This document shows, in pieces, positions 1-9,726 of a stretch of DNA of 64,000 nt. Position 1 is the first letter of the stretch, and every line of letters starts with the position of its first letter. Source of the DNA: Marinifilum sp. D737 (GTDB taxonomy: Bacteria > Bacteroidota > Bacteroidia > Bacteroidales > Marinifilaceae); assembly GCF_026672275.1 (NCBI RefSeq), contig NZ_JANQCD010000001.1:434001-498000 (forward strand), given 5' to 3'. The notes under the pieces were generated by a model. That model made no database searches, had not been told where the DNA came from, and saw only the letters and a program-made list of their open reading frames with translations. A program made the position numbers and the translations under genes.

Positions 1-955
1 TTATTCTATATAGTAAATCTTGACGATACTTCTCTTCAGATGCCATTTGTTTTAAAGGCATGTTGGTAGCACAAATTAAACGAATATCAATTGGAATTGG
101 TTTGTTCGATCCAACTCTAATTACCTCTCTTCTTTCTAAAACCGTAAGAAGTTTAGCTTGCATAGGCAAACTTAAGTTGCCAATCTCATCAAGGAAGAGT
201 GTACCTCCCGAAGCAATTTCAAATCTTCCAGGTCTATCAGCTCTGGCATCAGTAAAAGCACCTTTAACATGACCGAAAAGTTCGCTTTCAAACAAGTTTT
301 CATTAATTGATCCTAGATCCACACTAACGAATACTTCATCTTTTCGACTCGAGTTTCTGTGAAGAGCTCTTGCAACCAATTCTTTTCCAGTTCCATTTTC
401 ACCCAAAATCAATACATTGGCATCGGTTTTTGAAACTTTAGTAATGGTTTGGAATACCTGTTGCATTTCAGGAGATGTACCAATGAAATCGTTAAATGGC
501 TGATCGAGAACAGCATTTAATTCTTTTTGTTTGGTTTTTAGTTCGCTTACCTCCTCTTTTGATTTGCGCAATTTAATGGCTGAAGATATAGTAGCTAGTA
601 ATTTTTCATTTTGCCAAGGTTTAAGAATAAAATCAGTAGCACCGGCTTTTATTGCTTTTACTGATTTTTCAATATCTCCGTATGCAGTAATGAATAAGAC
701 TACTGCTCTTGGGTCGATTTCAAGTATTTTGTTTAGCCAATGATAACCTTCCTGACCACTAATTGCATCTTTTGTGAAGTTCATGTCTAAAAGAATAACA
801 TCGTATTCTTCTTGCTTCATAAGTTTAGGGATCATTTCAGGATCGGATTCAGTATGTATGAGTTCTACATGCTGCTTTAAAAGTAGTTTAAGTGAAAACA
901 ATATATCCTCATTGTCGTCAATGGCCAATATTTTTCCGCTTTTTTGCACTGTCAT
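1..955 (-). CDS. Sigma-54-dependent response regulator (NtrC family), partial
   Basis: Read from the minus strand, ATG at 955, running off the window edge, so only about 318 N-terminal residues are present. The receiver domain (residues about 7-125) has the acidic pair D14/D15, phosphoacceptor D57, T90 and K112. The AAA+ sigma-54 activator domain begins near residue 155, with Walker A GENGTGKE (185-192), the sigma-54 contact motif GAFTDA (232-237) and Walker B TLFLDEIGN. The C-terminal DNA-binding (Fis-type) part is outside the window. It is divergent from the MacAB-like efflux operon starting at 1205, which suggests it controls that operon together with a sensor kinase not seen here. Assignment to the NtrC family is secure; the target is inferred from position. 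Confidence 0.93.
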   Translation of the reverse strand, partial: MTVQKSGKILAIDDNEDILFSLKLLLKQHVELIHTESDPEMIPKLMKQEEYDVILLDMNFTKDAISGQEGYHWLNKILEIDPRAVVLFITAYGDIEKSVKAIKAGATDFILKPWQNEKLLATISSAIKLRKSKEEVSELKTKQKELNAVLDQPFNDFIGTSPEMQQVFQTITKVSKTDANVLILGENGTGKELVARALHRNSSRKDEVFVSVDLGSINENLFESELFGHVKGAFTDARADRPGRFEIASGGTLFLDEIGNLSLPMQAKLLTVLERREVIRVGSNKPIPIDIRLICATNMPLKQMASEEKYRQDLLYRI

Positions 956-1142
956 AATATCTATTAATTTGTGGGTTCAATTTATTTTGTTTAAATCTGG
1001 ACTCAAGTTATTACTAAAATTTCAGAAATAAAAAAATGATGTACGTAATCGAACAGTTTGTGTATTAATTTCGTTCAAACTTTGGACATGATTTGGGTGG
1101 TAATTTAGTTTAAGTTATTGTGATTCAATATTAAGTTGTGTT

Positions 1143-1157
1143 TGGCATGAAAGTGGT
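1143..1157 (+). promoter_or_regulatory. Candidate sigma-54 (-24/-12) promoter
   Basis: TGGCATGAAAGTGGT resembles the consensus TGGCACG-N4-TTGC: the -24 GG is intact, the -12 element reads TGGT instead of TTGC. It lies 47 bases before the HlyD start codon and faces it, next to a divergent sigma-54 activator gene. The match is imperfect, and the support is mostly contextual. Confidence 0.4.
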
Positions 1158-1204
1158 TATTATTAGGGCGTGTTTGAAAAAGGTATATAACAAGTCAAAA
1201 AAAT

Positions 1205-2455
1205 ATGGATAGAATTATTGAGAAGAAGCCATGGTATCTTCGTAAGAAAAATTGGTACTTGGCTGTCGGCGTAATTGCCATAGTTATTCTCTACTCAGCG
1301 TTTCTAGGAACATCAGGATTAAGTTATAGAGTAGATGAAGAAACACTTTCGATTGCGGATGTAAAAAATGATTATTTTCAGGAGTACATTTCTAGAACCG
1401 GAACGGTTAATCCGATAACGACGGTTTACCTGGATGCTATTGAAGGTGGTCGGGTAGAAGAGATTTTACTGGAAGAAGGAAGTATGGTGCAAAAAGGTGA
1501 TATTATTCTTCGTTTGAGTAATTCGGAATTAAATTTACAAATTCTGAATTCGGAAGCAGCTTTTACTGAGCAGGTAAATAGGTTAAGAGATACTCGCCTG
1601 AGTATGGAGCAAGACCGACTAAATATTAAGCGCAATTTGTTAGATATTGATTTGAATTTAGCAAAGAGCAAACGGCAATATACTCGTAACAAAACATTTT
1701 TCGAGAAAGATTTAATTGCACAAGAAGAGTTTGAGTCATCACGAGATGATTATTTTTATCACAAAAAGGTAAGAGATTTACTATTGGAGCGTCAAAAAAC
1801 TGATTCACTTTCCAGGACAATTCAAATTGAAAGGTTGGAAGCGAACCTTCAAAAGATGGAAGATAATTTGGATTTGGTTCGAGAAAAGTTACAAAATTTG
1901 AATGTGAAAGCACCTGTTAGTGGTCAGTTGGGAGCATTAAATGCAGAGCTTGGAGAGTCAAAATCAAAAGGGCAGAGGCTTGGTCAGGTAAATGTGCTTG
2001 ATAATTACAAGATCAACGCTATGGTGGATGAACTTTATATTGCCAGATTAAATAAAGGATTAAATGCTAGTTTTAAATTTAATGGACAAGAATATCAATT
2101 GATCGTATCGAAAGTATATCCTGAGGTTAGAAATGGACAATTTGAAATTGATTTAAAATTTGCTAGCGAATTGCCTGGTGGAATTAGAACTGGTCAAACT
2201 TTCAGAACGAAAATAGAGTTGGGAGAACCAAGAGAGGCGCTTTTGATTCCAAGAGGAGGATTTTTCCAAAGTACTGGTGGGCAATGGATATTTGTTGTAG
2301 ATCCATCGGGTGAATATGCAGTGAGAAGAGAGATTAAGTTAGGAAATCAGAATCCAAAATATTATGAAGTTTTAGTAGGATTGAAACCAGGAGAAAAAGT
2401 AATAACAAATAGTTATGAGCTTTACGGTGAATCTGAGAAATTACTTTTAAAGTAA
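1205..2455 (+). CDS. HlyD/MacA-type periplasmic adaptor subunit
   Basis: A 416-residue membrane-fusion protein that would bridge the inner-membrane ABC permeases encoded downstream to an outer-membrane TolC-type channel (none in the window). It has a short cytoplasmic N-terminus and one membrane anchor (about residues 18-36). A split biotinyl-lipoyl-like domain follows (first half about 63-100 with the motif EGGRVEEILLEEG, second half about 233-262 with VKAPVSGQLG), interrupted by a long alpha-helical coiled coil (about 105-232), and then beta-barrel and membrane-proximal domains. It starts the operon; the next gene begins 4 bases after its stop. The substrate cannot be told from sequence; MacAB-like systems export antimicrobial peptides, macrolides or lipoproteins. 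Confidence 0.92.
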   Translation: MDRIIEKKPWYLRKKNWYLAVGVIAIVILYSAFLGTSGLSYRVDEETLSIADVKNDYFQEYISRTGTVNPITTVYLDAIEGGRVEEILLEEGSMVQKGDIILRLSNSELNLQILNSEAAFTEQVNRLRDTRLSMEQDRLNIKRNLLDIDLNLAKSKRQYTRNKTFFEKDLIAQEEFESSRDDYFYHKKVRDLLLERQKTDSLSRTIQIERLEANLQKMEDNLDLVREKLQNLNVKAPVSGQLGALNAELGESKSKGQRLGQVNVLDNYKINAMVDELYIARLNKGLNASFKFNGQEYQLIVSKVYPEVRNGQFEIDLKFASELPGGIRTGQTFRTKIELGEPREALLIPRGGFFQSTGGQWIFVVDPSGEYAVRREIKLGNQNPKYYEVLVGLKPGEKVITNSYELYGESEKLLLK

Positions 2456-2459
2456 GCTA

Positions 2460-4808
2460 ATGATTAAAATTTTACTCAATACTGTTATTCGCAATTTGTA
2501 CAAGCAAAAAGTATATTCTATAGTTAATATTTTAGGATTGGCTACAGGAGTTACTTGTACACTTTTGATATTGATTTGGGTAAATTATGAGCTTAGTTTT
2601 GACACCTATCATAAGGATATTGAAAGGGTTTATACGGTTTTTGAAAATCAGAAATATGCCGATGGTGATGTTTTTTCAGTGTATTCAACTCCAAGCCCTC
2701 TTGCAGCATCATTAAAGAAAGAATATTCTGAGGTTGAATATGCTTCGAGATTGGTAAGTACATGGGGGCAACTGGTTTTATCTGCCAATGGGAAAACATT
2801 TGTCGAAAAAGGAGGGAAAATAGTTGATCCTGACTTCTTTAAAATATTTTCCATACCTGTTTTGTATGGTGATTACATTAGTCCTTTGTCAAATGAAAAT
2901 ACAATTGTTTTAAGTCGAAAATTATCTGAAAAGCTTTTTGGGGATATTGATCCCATTGGATTAAGTATTGAGATTAATTCAAACTATCAGTTTGTCGTAG
3001 GTGCAGTGGTTGAAAATGCACCAGAAAATTCTTCTATACATTACGATTTCTTTCTTCCATTCAAATTTTTTAAAGAATACTGGGAGTATGATTTAAGTGA
3101 TTGGGAAGCAAACTCATTTCATACATTCGTAAAGTTAAAGGACGGAGTCAATGGTAAATATTTGACCGATAATATAAGATATCATGTTCGTCAGAGAGTT
3201 CCCTATTCAAATGTAGAACTGGATTTGCAGTCATTTGAAAAATATCATTTGTATTCAATTAGTGAAAACAAATCAGGGCCAATTTGGTATGTTCAGGTAT
3301 TCTTGTTGGTTGCAGTATTAATACTGTTGATTGCTTGCTTTAATTATATGAATTTGGCTACAGCTCGATCCGAACGAAGAGCCAGGGAAGTTGCAATTCG
3401 AAAAGTTGTTGGAGCCCAAAGGCGTGGATTGGTCGGACTATTTTTAACTGAGTCGATAGTTTTCACAACCATTGCTCTAGGATTGGGTATTGTATTTGTT
3501 GAGTTATTACTACCTGTTTTTAGTGATCTTACCAATAGAACATTAACATTAAACCCTGGTAATCTGAAGTTTTTAATCGCAGTGGTTTTGATTGTTCTTA
3601 GTACAGGAGTTTTATCGGGTAGTTATCCAGCCCTTTTTCTTTCATCTTTTTTACCAATTCAGGTAATAAGGGGCGTGTTTAGGCAAGATTCAGCCATGCT
3701 GAGAAAAGTGTTGGTAATTATTCAATTTACCATGTCAATTGCACTGTTTATATGCACATGCGTAATATATAAACAATTGAATTTTTTAAAAGATTCAGAT
3801 GTTGGTTACAACAAGGACAATATTGTGTATGTTGAAATGCTCGATGACTTTTATGAAGAATATTCGGAGCTGAAAGGTGAATTATTAAAAATTCCGGGAG
3901 TTCACTGGGTGACAGCTGCCAACCAAATGCCAGTTAATTTTTTAAACTCAACATGGGATGTGAATTGGCCTAATAAATTAGAAGATTCAGAGGATGTGTT
4001 ATTTCAGTTATCCTTTGTGGATTTTGATTTTATAGAAACCTTTGAGATGGATGTAATACATGGGCGAGGCTTTTCCAAACAGTTTGGAGAAGATACTTTA
4101 AAATTCATCATAAACGAGTCTGCTGCGGAAAAGATGGGGATGGTTTATACCATAGGCGAGAAAATAAGTCTATGGAATTATACCGGAGAGGTAATTGGAA
4201 TCGTAAAGGATTTCAATTTTAATAGTTTGCAGGTTGGAGTTGATCCATTATTAATGATGAGGAACCCAAGTGCATTTAAATACATAGGAATTAGAGTTGG
4301 TGAAGATAAAGATCCAATTATCAACAAAATAAGAAAAGTTTGGAATAAGAAGTTTTCGCATATTCCATTCAACTATAGATTATTAGAAGAAGATTTTGAT
4401 TATTTCTACCAGGCAGAATCAAGAATGGGAAAATTGTTTGCCTCATTTACGGCAATTGCATTTATCATTTCCTGTCTTGGATTATTTGGTCTAGTTTCGT
4501 TTATAACTGAAAATAAGGCCAGAGAAGTAGCATTACGAAAAGTATTTGGAGCTAATGTTAACAATGTATTTCAGTTGTTGTATAAAGAAATTTTGAAATG
4601 GATTGTCTTATCAATTGCCATTGCATGGGTTTTATCATTTTTTGCAATGGAATGGTGGCTAAATGGGTTTGCCTATAGAATTGAAATGGGTGTTGGAATA
4701 TTTATTCTGGCAGCAGTATTATCTCTTCTTATTGCACTTTTAACTATTTACAGACAGATAGCACGTTTGGTTACAATTGCTCCTGCACATGTTTTGAAAT
4801 ACGAATAA
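2460..4808 (+). CDS. ABC transporter permease, MacB/FtsX type (first of pair)
   Basis: A 782-residue inner-membrane protein built as two fused MacB-like halves. The first half has an N-terminal helix (about 21-42), a periplasmic MacB_PCD core domain (about 43-275) and FtsX-domain helices near 279-300, 331-351 and 370-392. The second half has a helix near 417-437, a second periplasmic domain, and FtsX helices near 661-681, 710-730 and 745-765. The cytoplasmic motif after the second helix (NYMNLATARSERRAREVAIR) is the typical coupling segment and recurs in reduced form in the second half (ENKAREVALRKVFGA). It is followed at 18 bases by the ATPase gene. This duplicated architecture is typical of Bacteroidota ABC permeases. 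The transported substrate is unknown. Confidence 0.9.
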   Translation: MIKILLNTVIRNLYKQKVYSIVNILGLATGVTCTLLILIWVNYELSFDTYHKDIERVYTVFENQKYADGDVFSVYSTPSPLAASLKKEYSEVEYASRLVSTWGQLVLSANGKTFVEKGGKIVDPDFFKIFSIPVLYGDYISPLSNENTIVLSRKLSEKLFGDIDPIGLSIEINSNYQFVVGAVVENAPENSSIHYDFFLPFKFFKEYWEYDLSDWEANSFHTFVKLKDGVNGKYLTDNIRYHVRQRVPYSNVELDLQSFEKYHLYSISENKSGPIWYVQVFLLVAVLILLIACFNYMNLATARSERRAREVAIRKVVGAQRRGLVGLFLTESIVFTTIALGLGIVFVELLLPVFSDLTNRTLTLNPGNLKFLIAVVLIVLSTGVLSGSYPALFLSSFLPIQVIRGVFRQDSAMLRKVLVIIQFTMSIALFICTCVIYKQLNFLKDSDVGYNKDNIVYVEMLDDFYEEYSELKGELLKIPGVHWVTAANQMPVNFLNSTWDVNWPNKLEDSEDVLFQLSFVDFDFIETFEMDVIHGRGFSKQFGEDTLKFIINESAAEKMGMVYTIGEKISLWNYTGEVIGIVKDFNFNSLQVGVDPLLMMRNPSAFKYIGIRVGEDKDPIINKIRKVWNKKFSHIPFNYRLLEEDFDYFYQAESRMGKLFASFTAIAFIISCLGLFGLVSFITENKAREVALRKVFGANVNNVFQLLYKEILKWIVLSIAIAWVLSFFAMEWWLNGFAYRIEMGVGIFILAAVLSLLIALLTIYRQIARLVTIAPAHVLKYE

Positions 4809-4826
4809 ATTATAAATAAAAAGGCT

Positions 4827-5510
4827 ATGATTAAAACTAAAAATTTAATAAAAATTTTCCGAACAGATGAGGTGGAAACCACAGCTCTTAATAATGTGAA
4901 TTTAGAGATTAGTGAAGGTGAATTTGTTGCCATTATGGGACCTTCAGGATGTGGGAAATCTACATTGTTAAATATTATTGGATTGCTGGATAATCCAAGT
5001 GAAGGAGAATTGCATTTTAATGGATATCAGGTTGAAAATTATACGGAACGTCAAAGAACTAACCTGAGAAAGGAAAATATTGGTTTTGTATTTCAAAGCT
5101 TTAACTTGATTGATGAGTTAACTGTATTTGAAAATGTAGAATTGCCTTTGCTTTATATGAAAGTGTCAGGTTCCGAAAGAAAAAGACGGGTGAATGAAGC
5201 TTTGGAAAGAATGAATATCGCACACAGAGCAAAACATTTTCCTCAGCAGTTGTCTGGAGGTCAGCAACAAAGAGTAGCAATTGCGCGTGCAGTGATTTCG
5301 AATCCTAAATTAATACTCGCCGATGAGCCAACTGGTAATTTGGATTCAGCTAATGGAGAAGAGGTTATGAATCTGCTAACGCAACTAAACGAAGAAGGAA
5401 CTACCATTATCATGGTTACTCACTCACCATCAGATGCAGATCGAAGTCATAGAATTATTCAATTGTTTGATGGTCATGTAGTGACAGAAAATATGAGACA
5501 AAAATTATAA
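4827..5510 (+). CDS. ABC transporter ATP-binding protein (MacB/LolD type)
   Basis: A 227-residue stand-alone nucleotide-binding subunit. Walker A GPSGCGKST is at residues 38-46, the Q-loop follows in VFQSFNLIDELT, the ABC signature LSGGQQQR is near 141-148, Walker B LILADEPTGNLD near 161-172, and the H-loop is in VTHS. Length and motifs match the LolD/MacB/SalX group that energises FtsX-fold permeases. It lies between two paralogous permease genes (18 bases after the first, 51 before the second), so it probably serves both, perhaps as a heteromeric complex. No transmembrane or periplasmic part is present. Confidence 0.95.
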   Translation: MIKTKNLIKIFRTDEVETTALNNVNLEISEGEFVAIMGPSGCGKSTLLNIIGLLDNPSEGELHFNGYQVENYTERQRTNLRKENIGFVFQSFNLIDELTVFENVELPLLYMKVSGSERKRRVNEALERMNIAHRAKHFPQQLSGGQQQRVAIARAVISNPKLILADEPTGNLDSANGEEVMNLLTQLNEEGTTIIMVTHSPSDADRSHRIIQLFDGHVVTENMRQKL

Positions 5511-5561
5511 GACCCAAAAAACATAAACCCCACATCTGCTTGTTTCAGTAATAGAATTGCT

Positions 5562-8000
5562 ATGTTTAAAAATTTCTTAATTACCATTATTCGAAATTTT
5601 AATCGAAATAAGTTTTATACAATCCTAAATGTGGTTGGATTGTCAGTGGGATTGATATGTGCAATTCTTATTGTACTATTTATACAGGAGGAATTATCCT
5701 ACGATAAGTACAATGTGAACCACAAGAGAATTGTAAGATTAGCATCTGACTTTACCCTTAACGGCAAGCGTGATAGAGTTGCCACGTCACCAATGCCATT
5801 TGGGCCAACTTTCAAGCAAGAATTTCCTGAGGTGGAGGAGTATGTTAGGATTCAAGGATCTGGTAGGCAGCAATTCAGATACGAGGACAAGGAATTTTAT
5901 GAAGAAAGGATTTCGTATGTTGACTCAAGTGTTTTTAAGGTTTTTAGCTATAATTTAATTCAGGGTGATCCTGATAAGGCCCTTACTGAACCATATACTA
6001 TCGTTTTAAATGAAACTTTGGCAAAAAAGTATTTTGGCGATGAGGATCCGATAGGAAAAGTTTTAATTGTTGGGGAAAATAGGTCATTTACCGTTACGGG
6101 TGTAATGAAAGATATTCCTCGAAATAGTCATTTCAATTTTCGTGGGTTTTATTCCATGAAAACTATTGAATCTATACGAGGATCAGAGGAATTCAATAGT
6201 ACCGAACCTATAACATTTTGGAGTTTTAGCAACTACACTTTCTTATTGTTGAAAGAGAACACAAATATAGATGCACTGCAATCTAAGTTTCCTTTGTATT
6301 ACAATAAGTATATGAAATCTCTGGGAGATCAGTTGGGTGTAGAATATCATCTAATTGTTCAAAAACTTGCCGATATTCACTTGAAGTCAGATCTTCAATG
6401 GGATGCACCTACAGGAAATATTAAGTACATTTTTATATTATCAGCCATAGCCTTTTTTATTTTGTCAATTGCTGGAATTAATTATATGAATATGGCAACA
6501 GCTCGTTCATCAAAACGAGCAAGAGAAGTTGGTGTCAGAAAAGTTGTGGGTGCTCATCGCGATACTTTAATTCGACAGTTTTTAATGGAGAGTTTATCGC
6601 TAACAATTCTGGCATTGATGATTGCGTTAATTGTTGTTGAGTTAATATTGCCACTTTTTAATTTCTTGGTGGATAAAGACTTATCGCTTTCGGTTCGGGA
6701 AACTCCTGAAATATTAGTGTTTAGTATTGTATTGGCCTTAGTGTTGGGAATCGTTTCAGGTAGTTATCCTGCTTTTTACCTTTCATCTTTTCGTCCGGCT
6801 ACGATATTAAAAGGTTCTACCATAAAAGGAAAAGCCGGAGGACTACTTCGAAAGCTTTTGGTTATTTCACAGTTTTCAGTTTCAGCCATAATGATAAGTG
6901 GAACTATAGTTGTTGGAGTGCAGCTAAACTATATGAATAATAAAGATATGGGGTTTAGCAAAGAGGATGTATTGGTTAGTATTGTTAGAGATTCACTAAT
7001 GCGAACCAAGATTGAGCCTTTAAAGGATGAATTGCGGAAAAGTCCAAATATAAACTCGGTAGCAACTTCAAATACGCTCATAGGATTTGATGGTTCAAAA
7101 ACTGTGCATTTGTATGAGGGAGAAGAAGGAATGGAGCAATATGCACTTAATTTTAGTGTGATTGATTTCGATTACCTGGATATGATGCAAATGAAGATCA
7201 TGCAAGGTAGGAAATTTAGCAGGAAAATTGCTTCAGATACCAGTAGTGCATTTATTGTAAATCAATCGGCGGCAAGAAAGTTTAATTGGGACGAAAAAGC
7301 AGTAGGTAAAAAATTACAATTGGGTGTTGAATTGGAAGGTGAAGAAGATGATGATGGTATAATGAAAGGAGAGGTAGTTGGTGTAGTTGCTGACTTTCAC
7401 TATCGACCTTTGCGTGAAAATATAGAGCCAATCAATTTTTTGGTAAGTGAAAATCCTCGTCATCGAAGAGTTTTGTATATAAAGCTAAATCAGGAGAATA
7501 GAGAGGAGAGCATAAAATATATTGAAAGCGTTTGGAATAAATTTAGTCCTAAGATGGCCTTTAATTATTTCTTTTTGGATGATAGATTAAGAGAAAATTA
7601 TGACTCTGAAGTTAGATTAACCTGGATATTTTCCATCTTTTCGTTGTTGAGCATTTTAATTGCATCGCTTGGATTGTTTGGTCTGTCTTCGTTTATGGCG
7701 GAGCAAAGAACCAAAGAACTTGGTATTCGAAAAGTGCTGGGAGCCTCCGTAAAACAATTGGTCAATCTTTTAACCAGGGAGTTTGTGCGCTTAATCCTTA
7801 TTGCAAATGTTCTTGCCATTCCGATTACATATTGGGCCATGAATTCTTGGCTAAATGATTTTTCATATCGCATACAAATTAGTTGGTGGATATTTCTTCT
7901 TACACTAATTGTATCGCTGGTGATCGGTGTATTTACTGTTTCGTGGCAATCGTACAGAGCTGCTTCTGCCGATCCGGTAAATGCAATTAAATATGAATAA
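5562..8000 (+). CDS. ABC transporter permease, MacB/FtsX type (second of pair)
   Basis: An 812-residue paralogue of the permease at 2460-4808 with the same double layout: N-terminal helix (about 20-42), MacB_PCD domain, FtsX helices starting near 289, then a second periplasmic domain and FtsX helices near 686-708, 743-760 and 774-790. The coupling segment NYMNMATARSSKRAREVGVR is almost the same as in the first permease. The second half carries EQRTKELGIRKVLGA. The two permeases have diverged considerably, which fits two different subunits of one transporter or two alternative partners of the shared ATPase. The start ATG at 5562 is preceded by a 51-base spacer after the ATPase gene. Substrate not predictable. 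Confidence 0.9.
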   Translation: MFKNFLITIIRNFNRNKFYTILNVVGLSVGLICAILIVLFIQEELSYDKYNVNHKRIVRLASDFTLNGKRDRVATSPMPFGPTFKQEFPEVEEYVRIQGSGRQQFRYEDKEFYEERISYVDSSVFKVFSYNLIQGDPDKALTEPYTIVLNETLAKKYFGDEDPIGKVLIVGENRSFTVTGVMKDIPRNSHFNFRGFYSMKTIESIRGSEEFNSTEPITFWSFSNYTFLLLKENTNIDALQSKFPLYYNKYMKSLGDQLGVEYHLIVQKLADIHLKSDLQWDAPTGNIKYIFILSAIAFFILSIAGINYMNMATARSSKRAREVGVRKVVGAHRDTLIRQFLMESLSLTILALMIALIVVELILPLFNFLVDKDLSLSVRETPEILVFSIVLALVLGIVSGSYPAFYLSSFRPATILKGSTIKGKAGGLLRKLLVISQFSVSAIMISGTIVVGVQLNYMNNKDMGFSKEDVLVSIVRDSLMRTKIEPLKDELRKSPNINSVATSNTLIGFDGSKTVHLYEGEEGMEQYALNFSVIDFDYLDMMQMKIMQGRKFSRKIASDTSSAFIVNQSAARKFNWDEKAVGKKLQLGVELEGEEDDDGIMKGEVVGVVADFHYRPLRENIEPINFLVSENPRHRRVLYIKLNQENREESIKYIESVWNKFSPKMAFNYFFLDDRLRENYDSEVRLTWIFSIFSLLSILIASLGLFGLSSFMAEQRTKELGIRKVLGASVKQLVNLLTREFVRLILIANVLAIPITYWAMNSWLNDFSYRIQISWWIFLLTLIVSLVIGVFTVSWQSYRAASADPVNAIKYE

Positions 8001-8026
8001 TTATAATTAACCTAAAACCTAATAAG

Positions 8027-8317
8027 ATGAGAGAAATATGTGTGCCAATTCCATTTACCGATGATGAACAGGTAGCCGAAGTTGAAGTAAAATTTGCTAA
8101 TCGAAAAATAAGTGTTCAATACCGACTAGAATCTTTTGTTTGGGATGTAAGTGAAGACCCGGATTTTAATCCCGAAGATGGTATAGCAGAGGATTTGATG
8201 AAAATCTATAAGCTTAAAAAAATAATAGCCGATTACGATTCTTCATGGGAGTTGATACAGATATTTACACCTGCCGAAAATTCAAAATACATACAGGTTC
8301 TGTTCCGAAAAAAATAA
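8027..8317 (+). CDS. Small hypothetical protein at the end of the efflux operon
   Basis: A 96-residue acidic protein without signal peptide or membrane segment, hence probably cytoplasmic. I do not recognise a family. Sequence features are an N-terminal beta-rich stretch (REICVPIPF, VAEVEVKFANRKISVQYRLE) and a helix-rich C-terminal half (EDLMKIYKLKKIIADYDSSW). It begins 26 bases after the second permease in the same direction and has normal codon use for its neighbours, so it is likely co-transcribed; a link to the transporter is inferred only from this position. Confidence 0.65.
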   Translation: MREICVPIPFTDDEQVAEVEVKFANRKISVQYRLESFVWDVSEDPDFNPEDGIAEDLMKIYKLKKIIADYDSSWELIQIFTPAENSKYIQVLFRKK

Positions 8318-8391
8318 ATTTACTTTGCAGCTGTAACTAATGTGTAGGTTGTGCGTCTTACAATCGATTCAGAACAATAAAAGCTGCGAAT

Positions 8392-9636
8392 ATGGAATAT
8401 CTAAGTAAGATTGTATTATTTTTTTCTTTGTTTTTTACAATTCTATTGAGTGCTTTGGGGCTTAAGGCACAAAATTATCCATGCTATTTGTATGGCTCTA
8501 TAACTACTATTGATGGAGATGTTTATGAGGGCCCGATTAGATGGAATGATGAAGAAGTATTTTTGACGGATGTTTTTAATTCTGAAAAAATAGAAAATCC
8601 ATATTTGAAATATGTCAAGGAAGAAAAAAAGAGAGTAGTTGAATATAAGCGTAGAAAAAGAACTTCGTGGTATAGAGTAGAATATGGTGATGGACAATCT
8701 TATAGTGCTTTTAATCGAAAATTTGAATGTCGATTTGGAGATATTAATTCCATTTCGGTAACCGGAAGAGAATCAGTTAATCTGGAACTTAAAACAGGAA
8801 AATACATAAATCTATCCGGTGGATCTAATGATGTTGGCAATCAGGTTTGGATAATGGATCATGAACTAGGCTTGCTTAAGATTGATTGGAACAGAATTGA
8901 TGTGGTGAACTTTTTCTCTCCGGAGAAGCAGCCTATTGAAAATTTTGGCGGACCAATCTATGGTAAAATCACAACTACAATTGGTGAATTTACTGGCTTT
9001 ATTCAATGGGATCATGATGAAAGATTACTGGGAGATAAATTGGATGGTGTAAGTCGTGATGGTGATATGGATATTCCATTTACTAAAATCAGTAAAATAC
9101 AAAAAGAGGAGAATGGTTCAAGAATTACCTTAATGTCGGGGCGTAATTTGTTGCTAAAATCTTCTAATGACGTTTCGAGAAATAACCGAGGTATAATTGT
9201 GACTATACCAAATGTTGGACGAATTGACTTTACCTGGAAACACTTTTTATCTCTTGATTTATTGCCACTCCCGAAAACTACGATGAGTTGTTTTTCTGAA
9301 TTTAAAGATTCGGAAAGATTATACGGAAAAATAACTAACAAGAACGGAGAAATTTTTGAGGGGGTGATCGTTTATGACTTGGATGAGGCAATGGACTCGG
9401 AAATTTTAAATGGTTTTAATGATGAACTGGAATTTTCGGTGCCCTTTAGAAATATAAGAAAAATTACACCTAAAGCTTATAATTATTGTTTGGTAGAATT
9501 AAAAAGCGGACAAAATCTCTTCTTAGGCGATCAAACTGATGTTTCAGGTAAGAATGCAGGAATATTAATATTTACAGGAAATAATGACTATAAGATTTTT
9601 GATTGGGAAGAGATTCATGAAATAGTGTTCATGTAA
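8392..9636 (+). CDS. Secreted protein with three internal repeats, unknown function
   Basis: A 414-residue exported protein with an N-terminal signal sequence (hydrophobic residues about 6-24, ALGLKAQ cleavage region). It consists of three diverged copies of one domain of about 130 residues. Each copy begins with YGS/KIT...G..xxGxIxWxxDE (near residues 33, 188 and 312) and ends with a serine/asparagine-rich turn followed by G..I......IDW/FDW (near 140-165, 268-290 and 388-408). I do not recognise the repeat as a named family. It has no T9SS C-terminal signal and no lipobox, so it may be periplasmic or reach the surface in another way. It is bounded by a terminator at 9691 and lies upstream of the giant adhesin, with no evidence that they share a transcript. 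Confidence 0.75.
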   Translation: MEYLSKIVLFFSLFFTILLSALGLKAQNYPCYLYGSITTIDGDVYEGPIRWNDEEVFLTDVFNSEKIENPYLKYVKEEKKRVVEYKRRKRTSWYRVEYGDGQSYSAFNRKFECRFGDINSISVTGRESVNLELKTGKYINLSGGSNDVGNQVWIMDHELGLLKIDWNRIDVVNFFSPEKQPIENFGGPIYGKITTTIGEFTGFIQWDHDERLLGDKLDGVSRDGDMDIPFTKISKIQKEENGSRITLMSGRNLLLKSSNDVSRNNRGIIVTIPNVGRIDFTWKHFLSLDLLPLPKTTMSCFSEFKDSERLYGKITNKNGEIFEGVIVYDLDEAMDSEILNGFNDELEFSVPFRNIRKITPKAYNYCLVELKSGQNLFLGDQTDVSGKNAGILIFTGNNDYKIFDWEEIHEIVFM

Positions 9637-9690
9637 ATTGTTTATAGCAATGAGTTGAATAAATAAAATATAATAGTCTAAAACTATTGA

Positions 9691-9726
9691 AAAAACTGAT
9701 CATTTGAAAGAATGATCAGTTTTTTT
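9691..9726 (+). terminator. Rho-independent terminator
   Basis: A 12-base stem (AAACTGATCATT / AATGATCAGTTT) with a short loop is followed by a run of seven T, about 55 bases after the stop of the gene ending at 9636. Confidence 0.85.
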
